From positions 1 to 63,912 of IMG/VR virus record IMGVR_UViG_3300010938_000037: a DNA stretch of 63,912 nt; one strand, written 5' to 3'. A program made the translations under genes and the position numbers. The notes beneath the pieces are model-generated. The model searched no databases, was not told the origin of the DNA, and saw only the letters and a list, made by a program, of their open reading frames with translations. Below are positions 31,477 to 40,207 of the stretch, piece after piece (position 1 is the stretch's first letter; each line of letters opens with the position of its first letter). The stretch is from a virus.

Positions 31477-32297
31477 GGCCAAGCCCAAGGTCTCGAATAG
31501 TTTGTTCGGCTATGGCGGAGGGAATTAGGCGTTGCGGTGACCAGGTGAGGGAGATTAGGGAAGAATTTTACAATGGCCCTGACTTTGATGTGGCTGTATT
31601 CTATGGGCTTTATGGCAAATTACGGCAGGCTTTTGTTGATTACCGCAGAACCGGGAAAAAAGCAGTTTACATAGACCTTGGTTACTGGAAGCGAACAGAA
31701 GGCGGCAAACTGTATGGCTACCACAAAATTGCTGTCAACAGCCGACATCCAACAGCGTATTTTCAGAATAGACCATACCCTGAAGATCGTTTCAATCGGC
31801 TCGGCGTTAAAATTGAGCCGTGGAAAAAAGAAGGCAGGCACATTCTTGTTGCCGGGATGGGGGCCAAGGCGGCCGAGGTTGAGGGCTTCAGGCCCAACCA
31901 GTGGGAAGAAGCTGCTGTTCGTGAAATCCGTCGCTACACGGATCGGCCCATCGTGTATCGTCCGAAACCGTCCTGGAACAACCCGACCAGAATTGAAGGC
32001 ACTATCTTTAGTGGGAAAGAGCAACGTCTCGAAGACGTTTTGGCTGACTGCCATGCGGTTGTATCCCACCACTCAAACGTGTGTGTTGACGCTCTTTGTT
32101 CTGGAGTGCCTTCTTTCTGCTGGCATGGTGTGGCTACGGCTTTAAGTCTGAAAGAGCTTTCCCTAATTGAGAGTCCCATCTACCCCGATGGGCGGGAACA
32201 ATGGGCGGCCAATATTGCCTATACCCAGTGGAGGCCCGACGAAATGAAGAGTGGCGCGGCCTGGCGCTATCTTAAGGATGAGGGGATAATCCAGTGA
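31455..32297 (+). CDS. GT-B-like capsule/Kdo transferase-type protein, paralogue 2
   Basis: 280 aa from GTG 31455 (GGGAG ten bases upstream), overlapping paralogue 1 by 22 bases. WKKEGRHILVAGMGAKAAEV, YTDRPIVYRPKPSWNNPT, the AVVSHHSNVCVDALCSGVPS switch motif, then ESPIYPDGREQWAANIAYTQ. Clearly homologous to paralogue 3 over most of its length. Confidence 0.7.
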   Translation: MLVQVLIGPSPRSRIVCSAMAEGIRRCGDQVREIREEFYNGPDFDVAVFYGLYGKLRQAFVDYRRTGKKAVYIDLGYWKRTEGGKLYGYHKIAVNSRHPTAYFQNRPYPEDRFNRLGVKIEPWKKEGRHILVAGMGAKAAEVEGFRPNQWEEAAVREIRRYTDRPIVYRPKPSWNNPTRIEGTIFSGKEQRLEDVLADCHAVVSHHSNVCVDALCSGVPSFCWHGVATALSLKELSLIESPIYPDGREQWAANIAYTQWRPDEMKSGAAWRYLKDEGIIQ

Positions 32298-33343
32298 CGC
32301 CATTGAAGGTTGTTTTTATCAGCGCCGACAAAGACCGGGAGGAGGCCCTGGCGAAAGCGTTCCTAGAGGGCGTGGCCAAGGGGGGAGACATTGGGGAGAT
32401 AGTTTACAAGGGCAAGCGTGACTGTCTAGAGGCCGATGGCGATGTCTTTTGTATGGTCGGCGTCAAGAGCCACAAACTATTCTGTGAGGTGCGGCGGGCT
32501 GGAAAGCATGTGGTTTTTTTTGACAAGGGATATTTTCGCCATCGCGGCCCTAACCGGACCTGGGAATATTGGCGGGTCGCGGTTAATACGCATCATCCAA
32601 CAGAATATGTTAGCAGGGCCAAGCATGGGCGTGAGCGTTGGGACAGGATTTCCAAGCGCAGGGCGGTGAAGCCGAAGGATTGGCGCGAAGGCGATTATGT
32701 TGTTTATGCTGGATCGAGCGCAAAATACCATAGTTTCGCTGGTTTGCCAGACCCAACTACTTATGCTCAGGACATTGTTAACCGGCTTCGCAAGTTAACC
32801 AACAGGCTTATTGTCTATCGCCCAAAGCCGACTTGGCTTGCTGCTGAGCCTGTGAAGGGGGCCTCATTTTCTGGGCGTGAGGAGAGTCTTTACGACCTTC
32901 TCCAGAGGGCGCATGTTCTGGTCACCAATGGGTCAAACGCTGGGTTTGATGCTGTTCTTGAGGGGGTGCCCACTATCGTTCTTGGTGAGGCCATCACAAA
33001 GCCGATCTCCTCAACCGATTTGCGGGATGTGGAAAAACCATATTTAGCCTCCTATCCAGACAGGGATCAATGGCTCTGGAATATTGCTTGGTGTATGTTT
33101 ACTGAGGCCGAAATGCGTGACGGCTTGGCTTGGCAGGCTGTTAGGCCCCAGCTTTTTGGCGATATTCTGGATGATGCTGAAATCAAGTATGTGGCCGGTG
33201 AAGCAATGAAGCCTTCCAAGGCGCTTCTTAAAAAGAATGGACTTTGGAAGAAAGCCTGGAAGAAGCAGAAATCGAAAGAAGAGCAGCGTAATGTGGCTAA
33301 GTCAAAGAAAGAAGAGGCTCAGCCAAATGAAGGACTATCTTAG
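32294..33343 (+). CDS. GT-B-like capsule/Kdo transferase-type protein, paralogue 3
   Basis: 349 aa. WREGDYVVYAGSSAKYHSFA, LTNRLIVYRPKPTWLAAEPV, HVLVTNGSNAGFDAVLEGVP, EKPYLASYPDRDQWLWNIAW. Same blocks as paralogue 2, plus an extra Lys/Glu-rich C-terminal tail of about 60 residues. Overlaps its neighbours on both sides. Confidence 0.7.
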   Translation: MTPLKVVFISADKDREEALAKAFLEGVAKGGDIGEIVYKGKRDCLEADGDVFCMVGVKSHKLFCEVRRAGKHVVFFDKGYFRHRGPNRTWEYWRVAVNTHHPTEYVSRAKHGRERWDRISKRRAVKPKDWREGDYVVYAGSSAKYHSFAGLPDPTTYAQDIVNRLRKLTNRLIVYRPKPTWLAAEPVKGASFSGREESLYDLLQRAHVLVTNGSNAGFDAVLEGVPTIVLGEAITKPISSTDLRDVEKPYLASYPDRDQWLWNIAWCMFTEAEMRDGLAWQAVRPQLFGDILDDAEIKYVAGEAMKPSKALLKKNGLWKKAWKKQKSKEEQRNVAKSKKEEAQPNEGLS

Positions 33344-33977
33344 TAAGGTCTCTCATAAATATTTCGCTGCCCTAGAGGATTCGAAGAAATTACAGGCAAA
33401 TACCAACAAGTTCTCCGGCAAGTTTATCAAGCCACACGCTAAATATATCAAGGGAATAATAGACCAATATAATATAAGGTCGATTCTGGATTATGGATGT
33501 GGCAAGGGTCTCCAGTATGAATGGGTCATTCCATCTGATACGCCTCTTGCGCAATGGTCTCTTTCCGGAGACCTGGAAAGAGAGGAGAATATAATTCCTG
33601 GCGGAATGACGCTAGAACAATATTGGGGAATCAAGGTCACAAAGTTTGATCCAGCCGTTCCCAAGTTTGCCGCCGAACCAGAGGCGGCTCACGACTTGGT
33701 AATTTGTTCCCATGTCCTGGGGGCCATCCCGGTTTATGATTTGCCGGTCATAATTAAGAGGCTGTTTTCCTTGGCAAATAAGTTTCTCTATATTGTGGAG
33801 TCAATCGGTCTCCCCAAAAAAAAATGGGTTTCAGAGGGAATTGAGTGTCCGATTGGTTGGACAAAGATGCAATGGATCGAAGTGATTGCGCCTCATAAAA
33901 GACCTGAAGTGGAATGCGAGATTGCCTTTAAGTATAGGTCGGAGTCCGATTATCATCTTAGCCGTTTTCGCCTATAG
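33327..33977 (+). CDS. SAM-dependent methyltransferase
   Basis: 216 aa from ATG 33327. Motif I SILDYGCGKGLQYEW near residue 50, a loop equivalent to motif II/III, and AHDLVICSHVLGAIPVYDLP (motif IV/post-IV) near residue 125. Class I Rossmann methyltransferase. Its place in the sugar island suggests sugar or glycan methylation (inference). Confidence 0.8.
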   Translation: MKDYLSKVSHKYFAALEDSKKLQANTNKFSGKFIKPHAKYIKGIIDQYNIRSILDYGCGKGLQYEWVIPSDTPLAQWSLSGDLEREENIIPGGMTLEQYWGIKVTKFDPAVPKFAAEPEAAHDLVICSHVLGAIPVYDLPVIIKRLFSLANKFLYIVESIGLPKKKWVSEGIECPIGWTKMQWIEVIAPHKRPEVECEIAFKYRSESDYHLSRFRL

Positions 33978-34013
33978 GTGCCATCCATAGACTTATGATG
34001 GGGTGATATTGTA

Positions 34014-34718
34014 GTGGGTCTCTACGCCTTTGAGATTGAGAGAATTGCAAGGTTGCCCCTGCCAAAGCCGTTCCGGGCCTTGTCTTTGGGACATCCAGAT
34101 ATTCTGGCCACAGCCGATGAGCTTTTTCCGATTCTTGGGTCCAGGCTCGCCATTGACAATATGCAAGTCCTTGTAGAGAGGAAGTTCCATCCTAAGCCAG
34201 ACATTGTAGGAAATGCTCGGGGAGTGTTCAAGGCAATGGGCGGGGAACTTACCGTGGCGGATATTAGAGATACCTATAATGTAGACCATATAGTTGACCT
34301 TAACGATAAGTTTAGCTTGCGCTTTTTGCGGGATAGATTTGATCTTGTTATTGACCCTGGCACCAGCGAGCACTGTTTTAATGTTGGAACTGCTCTCTGG
34401 AATATGGCTGATGCTGTGGAGCCGATGGGCTTTATCTATCACATGGTTCCTCTTTGCCACTGGAACCATGGTTTTTGGAATTTTTCTCCCTGTGTCTTTG
34501 CTGATTTTTACGAGCAAAACGGCTTCAAGATCGTCGCCCTTGAGGGCGAGCACCGCTGCCGCAGGCGCGATGTTGTCCCTCGGCAGAAATTCAAGATCGA
34601 CCACAACGGCATGAAATTAAACCTGATGTGCATTGCCCAGCGGGTAAAGGACCAGGAAATTGTCTTTCCCACCCAATACAAGTATTACAAGTTAGTTTCC
34701 GATGAAAATAAGGGTTAG
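34014..34718 (+). CDS. Methyltransferase-like protein (234 aa)
   Basis: GTG start at 34014. RALSLGHPDILATADEL stands where motif I would be. VDLNDKFSLRFLRDRFDLVI plus DPGTSEHCFNVGTALWNMAD looks like motif IV in a DUF-type class I methyltransferase. EPMGFIYHMVPLCHWNHGFW and the R-R-R-D-V-V-P region follow. The glycine-rich loop is atypical, so activity is uncertain. Confidence 0.6.
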   Translation: MGLYAFEIERIARLPLPKPFRALSLGHPDILATADELFPILGSRLAIDNMQVLVERKFHPKPDIVGNARGVFKAMGGELTVADIRDTYNVDHIVDLNDKFSLRFLRDRFDLVIDPGTSEHCFNVGTALWNMADAVEPMGFIYHMVPLCHWNHGFWNFSPCVFADFYEQNGFKIVALEGEHRCRRRDVVPRQKFKIDHNGMKLNLMCIAQRVKDQEIVFPTQYKYYKLVSDENKG

Positions 34719-35679
34719 GGGCGCTGGTTGGTATGGTTGCAATTTGGCCCTGGCCCTGCTAAATAGGGGCCATGAGGTCGAACTGGCAGAGAGAAATTCC
34801 ATTTTCTCCGGAGCATCGGGCGCGAATCCTGCTCGCCTCCATCAAGGCCAGCATTATCCGCGATCCCGCCTTACGCGAGCGTATTGTCAGGAGCATCAGT
34901 CTGCGTTTCTTGCTCGTTACGGTTTCCTTACTCGCCACGTGCCAATTAATGTGTATGCAGTTGCTGAGAATGATTCGCTGGTCGATTTTGGGACTTATTG
35001 CCAGATTTTGCGCGGGGAAATCGAGTTCATTACAGTATATGACCCTGGCGAATATGGAATTGTTCATGTTGAAGGAGCGATTCTTACTGGCGAGAGGCAT
35101 ATTGTCATTCGTGAAGCAAGAAACTTTTTTGAGCGGAAGCTAAGACAATGCTTGGTTAAGGATGATTCGGATAAATCTGGCCAATTTGACTGGGAAATAG
35201 ACTGCACTTTCTGCGCTAGAGATAGCGAGAATATTGATCGTTATGAGGCGTGTTTGACTGTTCTTCTTGAAGGGCCAACCGACAAGGCGGTTACCATTAT
35301 GGATGGGCCATTCCCTTCACTCTATCCCTGGGACGAAGAACAAAACATGAACAGCCTAACTTCGGCAAAGTTCACGCCAATCCAAAAATGTTCATCTTAT
35401 GAAGAGGCAAGACGTGTCCTTGACACGATTAAGCCTCCAGAGGTCGCGGCACGTGCCGACGCCATGTTAGATCAGATGTGTTACTATTGGCCGTCTGTCC
35501 GCGACCTCTACACTATTGCTGATTACCGTTTCGGAATCAGGGCCATGCCAAAATCGGCGGCTGATGCTAGACTGGTAGACATTATTAGGACTGGGGAGAG
35601 GTCGCTACGGGTCAGGGCTGGCAAGATTGATGCGGTAATCCATGCTGAGAAGCTGATATGCGAAATGATCGGGGCCTAG
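34702..35679 (+). CDS. FAD-dependent oxidoreductase (DAO-like)
   Basis: 325 aa. N-terminal dinucleotide motif RVRGAGWYGCNLALALLNRG (G-x-G-x-x-G type) and E at the end of strand 2 (HEVELAE). SGASGANPARLHQGQHYPRS follows, as in amino-acid-oxidase/UDP-galactopyranose-mutase-like flavoproteins. It is in an operon with glycosyltransferases and overlaps the upstream gene, so it may oxidise a sugar or sugar nucleotide. Substrate unknown. Confidence 0.7.
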   Translation: MKIRVRGAGWYGCNLALALLNRGHEVELAERNSIFSGASGANPARLHQGQHYPRSRLTRAYCQEHQSAFLARYGFLTRHVPINVYAVAENDSLVDFGTYCQILRGEIEFITVYDPGEYGIVHVEGAILTGERHIVIREARNFFERKLRQCLVKDDSDKSGQFDWEIDCTFCARDSENIDRYEACLTVLLEGPTDKAVTIMDGPFPSLYPWDEEQNMNSLTSAKFTPIQKCSSYEEARRVLDTIKPPEVAARADAMLDQMCYYWPSVRDLYTIADYRFGIRAMPKSAADARLVDIIRTGERSLRVRAGKIDAVIHAEKLICEMIGA

Positions 35680-35682
35680 AGA

Positions 35683-36435
35683 ATGGCAATAACCATCGTT
35701 AGTGGATTTTCTAGGGACGGATACGATCTTTATGGCAGGCGATTTATAGATACCTTCTACCAGTTTGCGCCTGTCGGCTACGGCTTGGTTGTTTATGTTG
35801 CTGAGCCTATCTTGATGCCCAGAGGTGATTTCGTGCTGCACTCGGCCCTCAATGGGGCTGTTGAGTTCGCGGAACGAAATAAGAACATTCCTGAGCGTTG
35901 CGGAAAAGCTCCTGTGCCTGGATGGCGCAAAAAGGACATCCGGAACGGTTATTCGTATCGCCATGATGCGGTTCGGTTTTGCTGGCAGCTTTTTTACCCA
36001 GAGCACGCCTCAAAATCCATGAATGATGGTGACATTCTAGCCTGGTTTGATGGTGATGTGGTGTTCACAAACCATATGCCTCGGTTTATCGAGGGCACGC
36101 TCAATACCGCCGATTTGGCCTATCTTGGACGGGTAACCCATACAGAGCTTGGCTTTTGGGCCATTCGGCTTAGCGCGGCGACGAGGGAGTTCCTTTGGTT
36201 TATGCCGGAACTTTACCGATCAGGCCAGGTGTTTAAGCTGCCAGAGTGGCACAGCGCCTATGTTTTTGACTATGCTAGGTCTCAGTTCCCGATTCGTTCT
36301 AATGACCTTACCCCAGGCAAGAAGGGTAACGTCTGGCAGCAATGCCAACTCCAGGATTTTTCGATACATCTGAAGGGTAACCTAAAGCAAAAGGGCCTGG
36401 ATAAAATTGATAAGGCCCAAGAAAAGGGCTGCTAG
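35683..36435 (+). CDS. Glycosyltransferase-like protein, GT-A fold
   Basis: 250 aa. AITIVSGFSRDGYDLYGRRF at the start. The acidic site ILAWFDGDVVFTNHMPRFIE near residue 120 (D-G-D). RNGYSYRHDAVRFCWQLFYP precedes it, and FSIHLKGNLKQKGLD with a His-Lys-Gly end is typical of GT-A enzymes of environmental bacteria and phages. Confidence 0.7.
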   Translation: MAITIVSGFSRDGYDLYGRRFIDTFYQFAPVGYGLVVYVAEPILMPRGDFVLHSALNGAVEFAERNKNIPERCGKAPVPGWRKKDIRNGYSYRHDAVRFCWQLFYPEHASKSMNDGDILAWFDGDVVFTNHMPRFIEGTLNTADLAYLGRVTHTELGFWAIRLSAATREFLWFMPELYRSGQVFKLPEWHSAYVFDYARSQFPIRSNDLTPGKKGNVWQQCQLQDFSIHLKGNLKQKGLDKIDKAQEKGC

Positions 36436-36437
36436 AA

Positions 36438-37319
36438 GTGAATAATATTAGGTTTGTTGTTTTCCACGCTGGCGCGGATACGCTGCCTATCTACGCGCCA
36501 CTTATGAAGGTTGGCCGGGAGGCACTTGAATTTACTAATCCTGGTGCTCGCTATATAGTGCTGACCGACAAAGAGACTGCCCCCGCCCTAGAAAAAGATT
36601 TTGAGGTGGAGGTATTAGCGCCATCTGGCGAGCCTCTTATGCGACAATACATGCTGGCCCAGCTTGCTTACGAGAAAAAAGCCGAAGATGGGCTTGTTGT
36701 TTTGGCCGCTACTGACTGCGCCGCCGTCCGCGACCTAAGCACGTCTTTGCAGCACAATATGGCAGTTACCTACCGTATCATGGGTAAGGCTATGATCAAT
36801 AACATAGCCTATGTCTATGACCATGATAGGGCCGCCTGGTTTCTTCGGCGCGCTCTAGATATGATGAACCCAGACTTTTACGAGTTCTGGGGAGACCAAG
36901 AGTCTTGGCAAGATGCGCTCGGCCCAAGTGAAGAATGGGAGCCACTTAACCCAGACTACCCTGATCGGATTAGGGTGGCCAAACCAGATGGCTGCTGGAT
37001 TCATCTGTATCCGTGTCGCACCCACAATTATTTTGTCAAGCGTAGTGGGGCGTTTAGTAATATTGCTAGGCGGGCATACCTTGTTCATTTCAAGGGAAAC
37101 CGCAAACTGATGATGGTAGAGTCGGTCTGTTGGAACATTTTGGGTCGCGCCCCGCAAGGGGAGGCATTTCCGAACTGGAAGCAGGCTAGAGAGAACAGCC
37201 TTGTTTTGCCGATGGAGGAACGGAGGGCAAGGGTTATAAAACAGCTTAAGAAGAAGAGGGGCGTAGGCGGGGAATGCGGTTCGTTCTTGTTGGACCAGGA
37301 TACTGGGGAAAAAAACTAG
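36438..37319 (+). CDS. Glycosyltransferase-like protein (293 aa)
   Basis: GTG start at 36438. Begins NNIRFVVFHAGADTLPIYAP, then EDGLVVLAATDCAAVRDLST, where a D-x-D-like acidic site would stand. It ends with a YLVHFKGNRKLMM block like that of its upstream neighbour (His-x-Lys-Gly-N-x-K). Distant GT-A relative; weaker than the others because the D-x-D is replaced by T-D-C-A. Confidence 0.55.
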   Translation: MNNIRFVVFHAGADTLPIYAPLMKVGREALEFTNPGARYIVLTDKETAPALEKDFEVEVLAPSGEPLMRQYMLAQLAYEKKAEDGLVVLAATDCAAVRDLSTSLQHNMAVTYRIMGKAMINNIAYVYDHDRAAWFLRRALDMMNPDFYEFWGDQESWQDALGPSEEWEPLNPDYPDRIRVAKPDGCWIHLYPCRTHNYFVKRSGAFSNIARRAYLVHFKGNRKLMMVESVCWNILGRAPQGEAFPNWKQARENSLVLPMEERRARVIKQLKKKRGVGGECGSFLLDQDTGEKN

Positions 37320-38155
37320 CCAGGGCCGTTACCGAGCTTGGTCACAGCATTGTGCATACCATCGACAAGCATAACGTCGATGAGCTAGACCATACAATGG
37401 CGACAGCGGCCATTATTGCCACCCCGCCGCACACCCACTATGATTTGGCTTCCCGCGCCATGCAGAACGGCATGGATGTTCTAGTCGAGAAGCCTATGAC
37501 TCTAAATACAAAACAAGCCTGCCGATTGGTAGACCAGGCTAGGGGGGAGGGGCTAGTGCTGTCGGTTGACAGCACTTTTCTGCATACGGCTACCGCAAGC
37601 TTCCTGATGAAACTTGGGGAGCCTCTGATTAGCTACCAGTCGGTGCGGCTTGGGCCGCCTATGCCGCAGGCCCAAATAAATGCCGCCTGGGACCTTATTG
37701 TTCACGATTTGTCTATTCTCCAAAGGCTGTCGGGTGCTATTGTGCCTGGTATAGGCACGGTTGATGGAGCAGTAGCCCAAGCGGCAATCCCGCTTTCTAG
37801 CGGTGGCAGCGCCTTTATTATGGCAAGCAGGGTGTGGTCACACAAGGTTCGAGATATTGTGCTTCACTACCCAGGGGCCACCTATCTATGGAGGTTGGAT
37901 GGGCTTTATGGCGGCAAAGATTTTGCCAAAAAAATGGTTGATGAGAAGGAGGAGCCATTAAAACGCCTCATTTCTGATTTTGTCTGGCGGTGTCAGGAGA
38001 GGATGTTATCTGGGGTCACTGATGGTCTGCACGGGGCCGAAGTTATTGGATGTCTCGAACGACTGTTCCCCCACCATTCGCCACTCTTGTCTGGACAGGG
38101 TAGAATGGGGAATGGGTTGCATCGTGGGAGCGCCATCGAATATATATCGGTGTAG
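37274..38155 (+). CDS. Gfo/Idh/MocA-family sugar dehydrogenase (WbpB-like)
   Basis: 293 aa. RFVLVGPGYWGKKLARAV (G-x-G-x-x-G NAD-binding), AAIIATPPHTHYDLASRAMQ, then the family hallmark VLVEKPMTLNTKQA (E-K-P). Shorter than typical WbpB (about 315 aa). Followed directly by an acyltransferase and, one gene later, an aminotransferase, which matches the WbpB/WbpD/WbpE set for 2,3-diamino-uronic acids. Overlaps the upstream gene by 46 bases. Confidence 0.78.
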   Translation: MRFVLVGPGYWGKKLARAVTELGHSIVHTIDKHNVDELDHTMATAAIIATPPHTHYDLASRAMQNGMDVLVEKPMTLNTKQACRLVDQARGEGLVLSVDSTFLHTATASFLMKLGEPLISYQSVRLGPPMPQAQINAAWDLIVHDLSILQRLSGAIVPGIGTVDGAVAQAAIPLSSGGSAFIMASRVWSHKVRDIVLHYPGATYLWRLDGLYGGKDFAKKMVDEKEEPLKRLISDFVWRCQERMLSGVTDGLHGAEVIGCLERLFPHHSPLLSGQGRMGNGLHRGSAIEYISV

Positions 38156-38525
38156 GATAGGCAATAATGTCCGAATCGGCCCCTTCGTTGAAATCCAGTC
38201 AGATGCCGTTATTGGCGATGACACAGTTATTTCCTCCCATTGTTTTTTGGCTGGTGGCACCCGCGTTGGCTCAGGGGTTTTTCTGGGGCATGGCGTGGTC
38301 ACTTGCAATGATAAATACCCGGTTGCCAACAATCCCAATTTCAAGCTTGAGCCACCAGTTATTGAGGATGGAGCCTCAATTGGGTCTGGAGTCGTCATCC
38401 TCCCTGGGGTTACAATAGGTAGCGGTTCTATTGTCGGTGCCGGGGCAACTATTGTAAGCGATGTTCCCGCAAATGGAATCGTAATCTGTCGTGCTCAGCA
38501 AATCCAGTTAAGAACGCTCAGTTAA
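38112..38525 (+). CDS. Left-handed beta-helix acyltransferase (WbpD-like)
   Basis: 137 aa from ATG 38112; the frame is open upstream. Hexapeptide repeats: IGNNVRIGPFVEIQSDAVIG, GTRVGSGVFLGHGVVTCNDK, then ASIGSGVVILPGVTIGSGSI and IVGAGATIVSDVPANGIVIC. The loop with TCNDKYPVANNP replaces the N-P loop of WbpD-type N-acetyltransferases. Shorter than WbpD (about 190 aa), so possibly a minimal form. Confidence 0.75.
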   Translation: MGCIVGAPSNIYRCRIGNNVRIGPFVEIQSDAVIGDDTVISSHCFLAGGTRVGSGVFLGHGVVTCNDKYPVANNPNFKLEPPVIEDGASIGSGVVILPGVTIGSGSIVGAGATIVSDVPANGIVICRAQQIQLRTLS

Positions 38526-38540
38526 TCCAGAGAAGAAGAA

Positions 38541-39152
38541 ATGTCCTGGAATTACAGGATTGTAAAATATTGCAAAGAATCAGACTGTTACGGTCTGCAT
38601 GAGGTGTTTTACAATAAGGACGGGTCGGCATGGTCCATGACGGCAGAGCCGTTTTTTACTGGCAGCACCCCGGAGGAAGTTATTAGTTCTATTGAAATGG
38701 CGCTTAATGATGCTCGTAAGCGAGACGTGTTTATTGAGCCTGCGGAGGGAGAATGGGCATACCCAGATTGGACAGATGAGGTTGCAAAGGATGGCGAAAC
38801 GCTGGAACGGAAAGAAAATGAGCCACGGCAAGAAGAATCTTCCGAGGCCAATAAAGAAGCCGAGACAAATGGGTTCCCCAGTAAAGAAGAGCCAATCCAA
38901 ATAATAAAATGTATTATCTGTAAGTGCGAGCTAGAGAATCTCTATGCCCCAGGCTTCATTCCCAGCGGAGGGCTGGCGTTTGCTTCGCATGGGCACTATG
39001 GTTCTACAGTGTTTGACCCGATGGATTCTTCATTTATTGAGTTTGCCGTATGCGATAAATGCCTTATCGAGCATAGAGACTGCATCTACCATGGCAAGGT
39101 TACATACAGCATCGAAAAAGCTGAGGCGACCAGGTGCAAATGGCTCCCATAG
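38541..39152 (+). CDS. Two-part hypothetical protein with zinc-binding C-terminus
   Basis: 203 aa. Residues 1-65 match a small domain seen in phage and bacterial hypotheticals (MSWNYRIVKY...YGLHEVFYNKDG...TPEEVISSIEMALNDA). A charged Glu/Lys/Asn linker follows. The C-terminal part has CIICKCE and VCDKCLIEHRDC, probably two zinc knuckles. It interrupts the sugar genes without an obvious enzymatic role. Confidence 0.6.
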   Translation: MSWNYRIVKYCKESDCYGLHEVFYNKDGSAWSMTAEPFFTGSTPEEVISSIEMALNDARKRDVFIEPAEGEWAYPDWTDEVAKDGETLERKENEPRQEESSEANKEAETNGFPSKEEPIQIIKCIICKCELENLYAPGFIPSGGLAFASHGHYGSTVFDPMDSSFIEFAVCDKCLIEHRDCIYHGKVTYSIEKAEATRCKWLP

Positions 39153-40207
39153 TCCCGCTTTTTAATACCCACCTTGAATTTGAGGAGGTCGAGGCGGTTT
39201 TAGATGTTATCGACACCGGCAAATTCATTATGGGAGATCAGGTTCAGGCCCTGGAATCCGAGCTGAATAATTATCTTGGTGCTGGCGGAGTTGTTACTTG
39301 TGCGTCGGGAACGGACGCACTGGAAATGGCCATCGAGGGGCTTGATTGCGCCGGGTATGGAATTATTGTCCCAGCAATGACATTTAGTGCGACCTGTGAG
39401 GCGGTCCTTCGGAAAGGCGGCATCCCTATCATCTGTGATGTGGACGAAAAAACCCTAACACCATCGCGGGACCAAATCAGGGATGTCCTGGTAAGGTCGA
39501 TTACTAATGGCATTCCTGTAAGGGCGGTGTGTCTGGTTCACCTGTATGGCTGGCCAGCTTATGATACGCTGGAAATCGCTGATTTTTGCCGCAGCGTCAA
39601 TCTGTTTTTAATTGAGGACTGTGCCCAGGCTTTTGGAGCCTCGCTTGAAGGGATAAAGGTCGGCAATTTTGGTGATGCTGCTGCCTTCAGTTTTTATCCA
39701 ACTAAACCCCTAGGGGGTATAGGTGATGGGGGAGCGGTTTATTTCCAATCCAAAGCAAAAGCCGAATACATGGCTGAAAAACGGAACCATGGTCGTGGCC
39801 CTGGGGGGCAAACGCATCAAGGATTTAATTCGAGGTTGGACGAAATAAATGCTGCCGTTATCAGATGCAAACTCTCCAGATATGGAGAGATTATCGAGCG
39901 CCGCCGGGCGGTGTCGGGCCGTTATCATATTAACGGCATAAAGAAAATGTCCTTTACAAGAAAGGGGAATGGTGTGCCGTATGTCTACCCGGTGTTGGTA
40001 GACAACCGGGAGGCCGTTAGATATAGGCTTGCAGAAATTGGCGTGGAGACGCGCATTCATTACGATCCTGCGATATGCGATCTGCCATATGTGAATGCTG
40101 AGTGTCCTAACGCTAAGTGGGTTTCAAGGCGTGTGCTGTCACTGCCATGCCATGAAAATGTTTCCGACGCCCAGGTAGACATGATTAGCGATGCGCTTAG
40201 GTCGTGA
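39134..40207 (+). CDS. DegT/DnrJ/EryC1/StrS-family sugar aminotransferase (WbpE-like)
   Basis: 357 aa. VPLFNTHLEFEEVEAVLDVI start, GDQVQALESELNNYLGAGG, CASGTDALEMAI, IIVPAMTFSATCEAVLRKGG, IEDCAQAFGA and the PLP-lysine region FSFYPTKPLGGIGDGG near residue 190. NSRLDEINAAVIRCKL follows. Full length for the family (about 360-370 aa). Transfers an amino group to a keto-sugar nucleotide. Completes a WbpB/WbpD/WbpE-like set. Confidence 0.9.
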   Translation: MQMAPIVPLFNTHLEFEEVEAVLDVIDTGKFIMGDQVQALESELNNYLGAGGVVTCASGTDALEMAIEGLDCAGYGIIVPAMTFSATCEAVLRKGGIPIICDVDEKTLTPSRDQIRDVLVRSITNGIPVRAVCLVHLYGWPAYDTLEIADFCRSVNLFLIEDCAQAFGASLEGIKVGNFGDAAAFSFYPTKPLGGIGDGGAVYFQSKAKAEYMAEKRNHGRGPGGQTHQGFNSRLDEINAAVIRCKLSRYGEIIERRRAVSGRYHINGIKKMSFTRKGNGVPYVYPVLVDNREAVRYRLAEIGVETRIHYDPAICDLPYVNAECPNAKWVSRRVLSLPCHENVSDAQVDMISDALRS

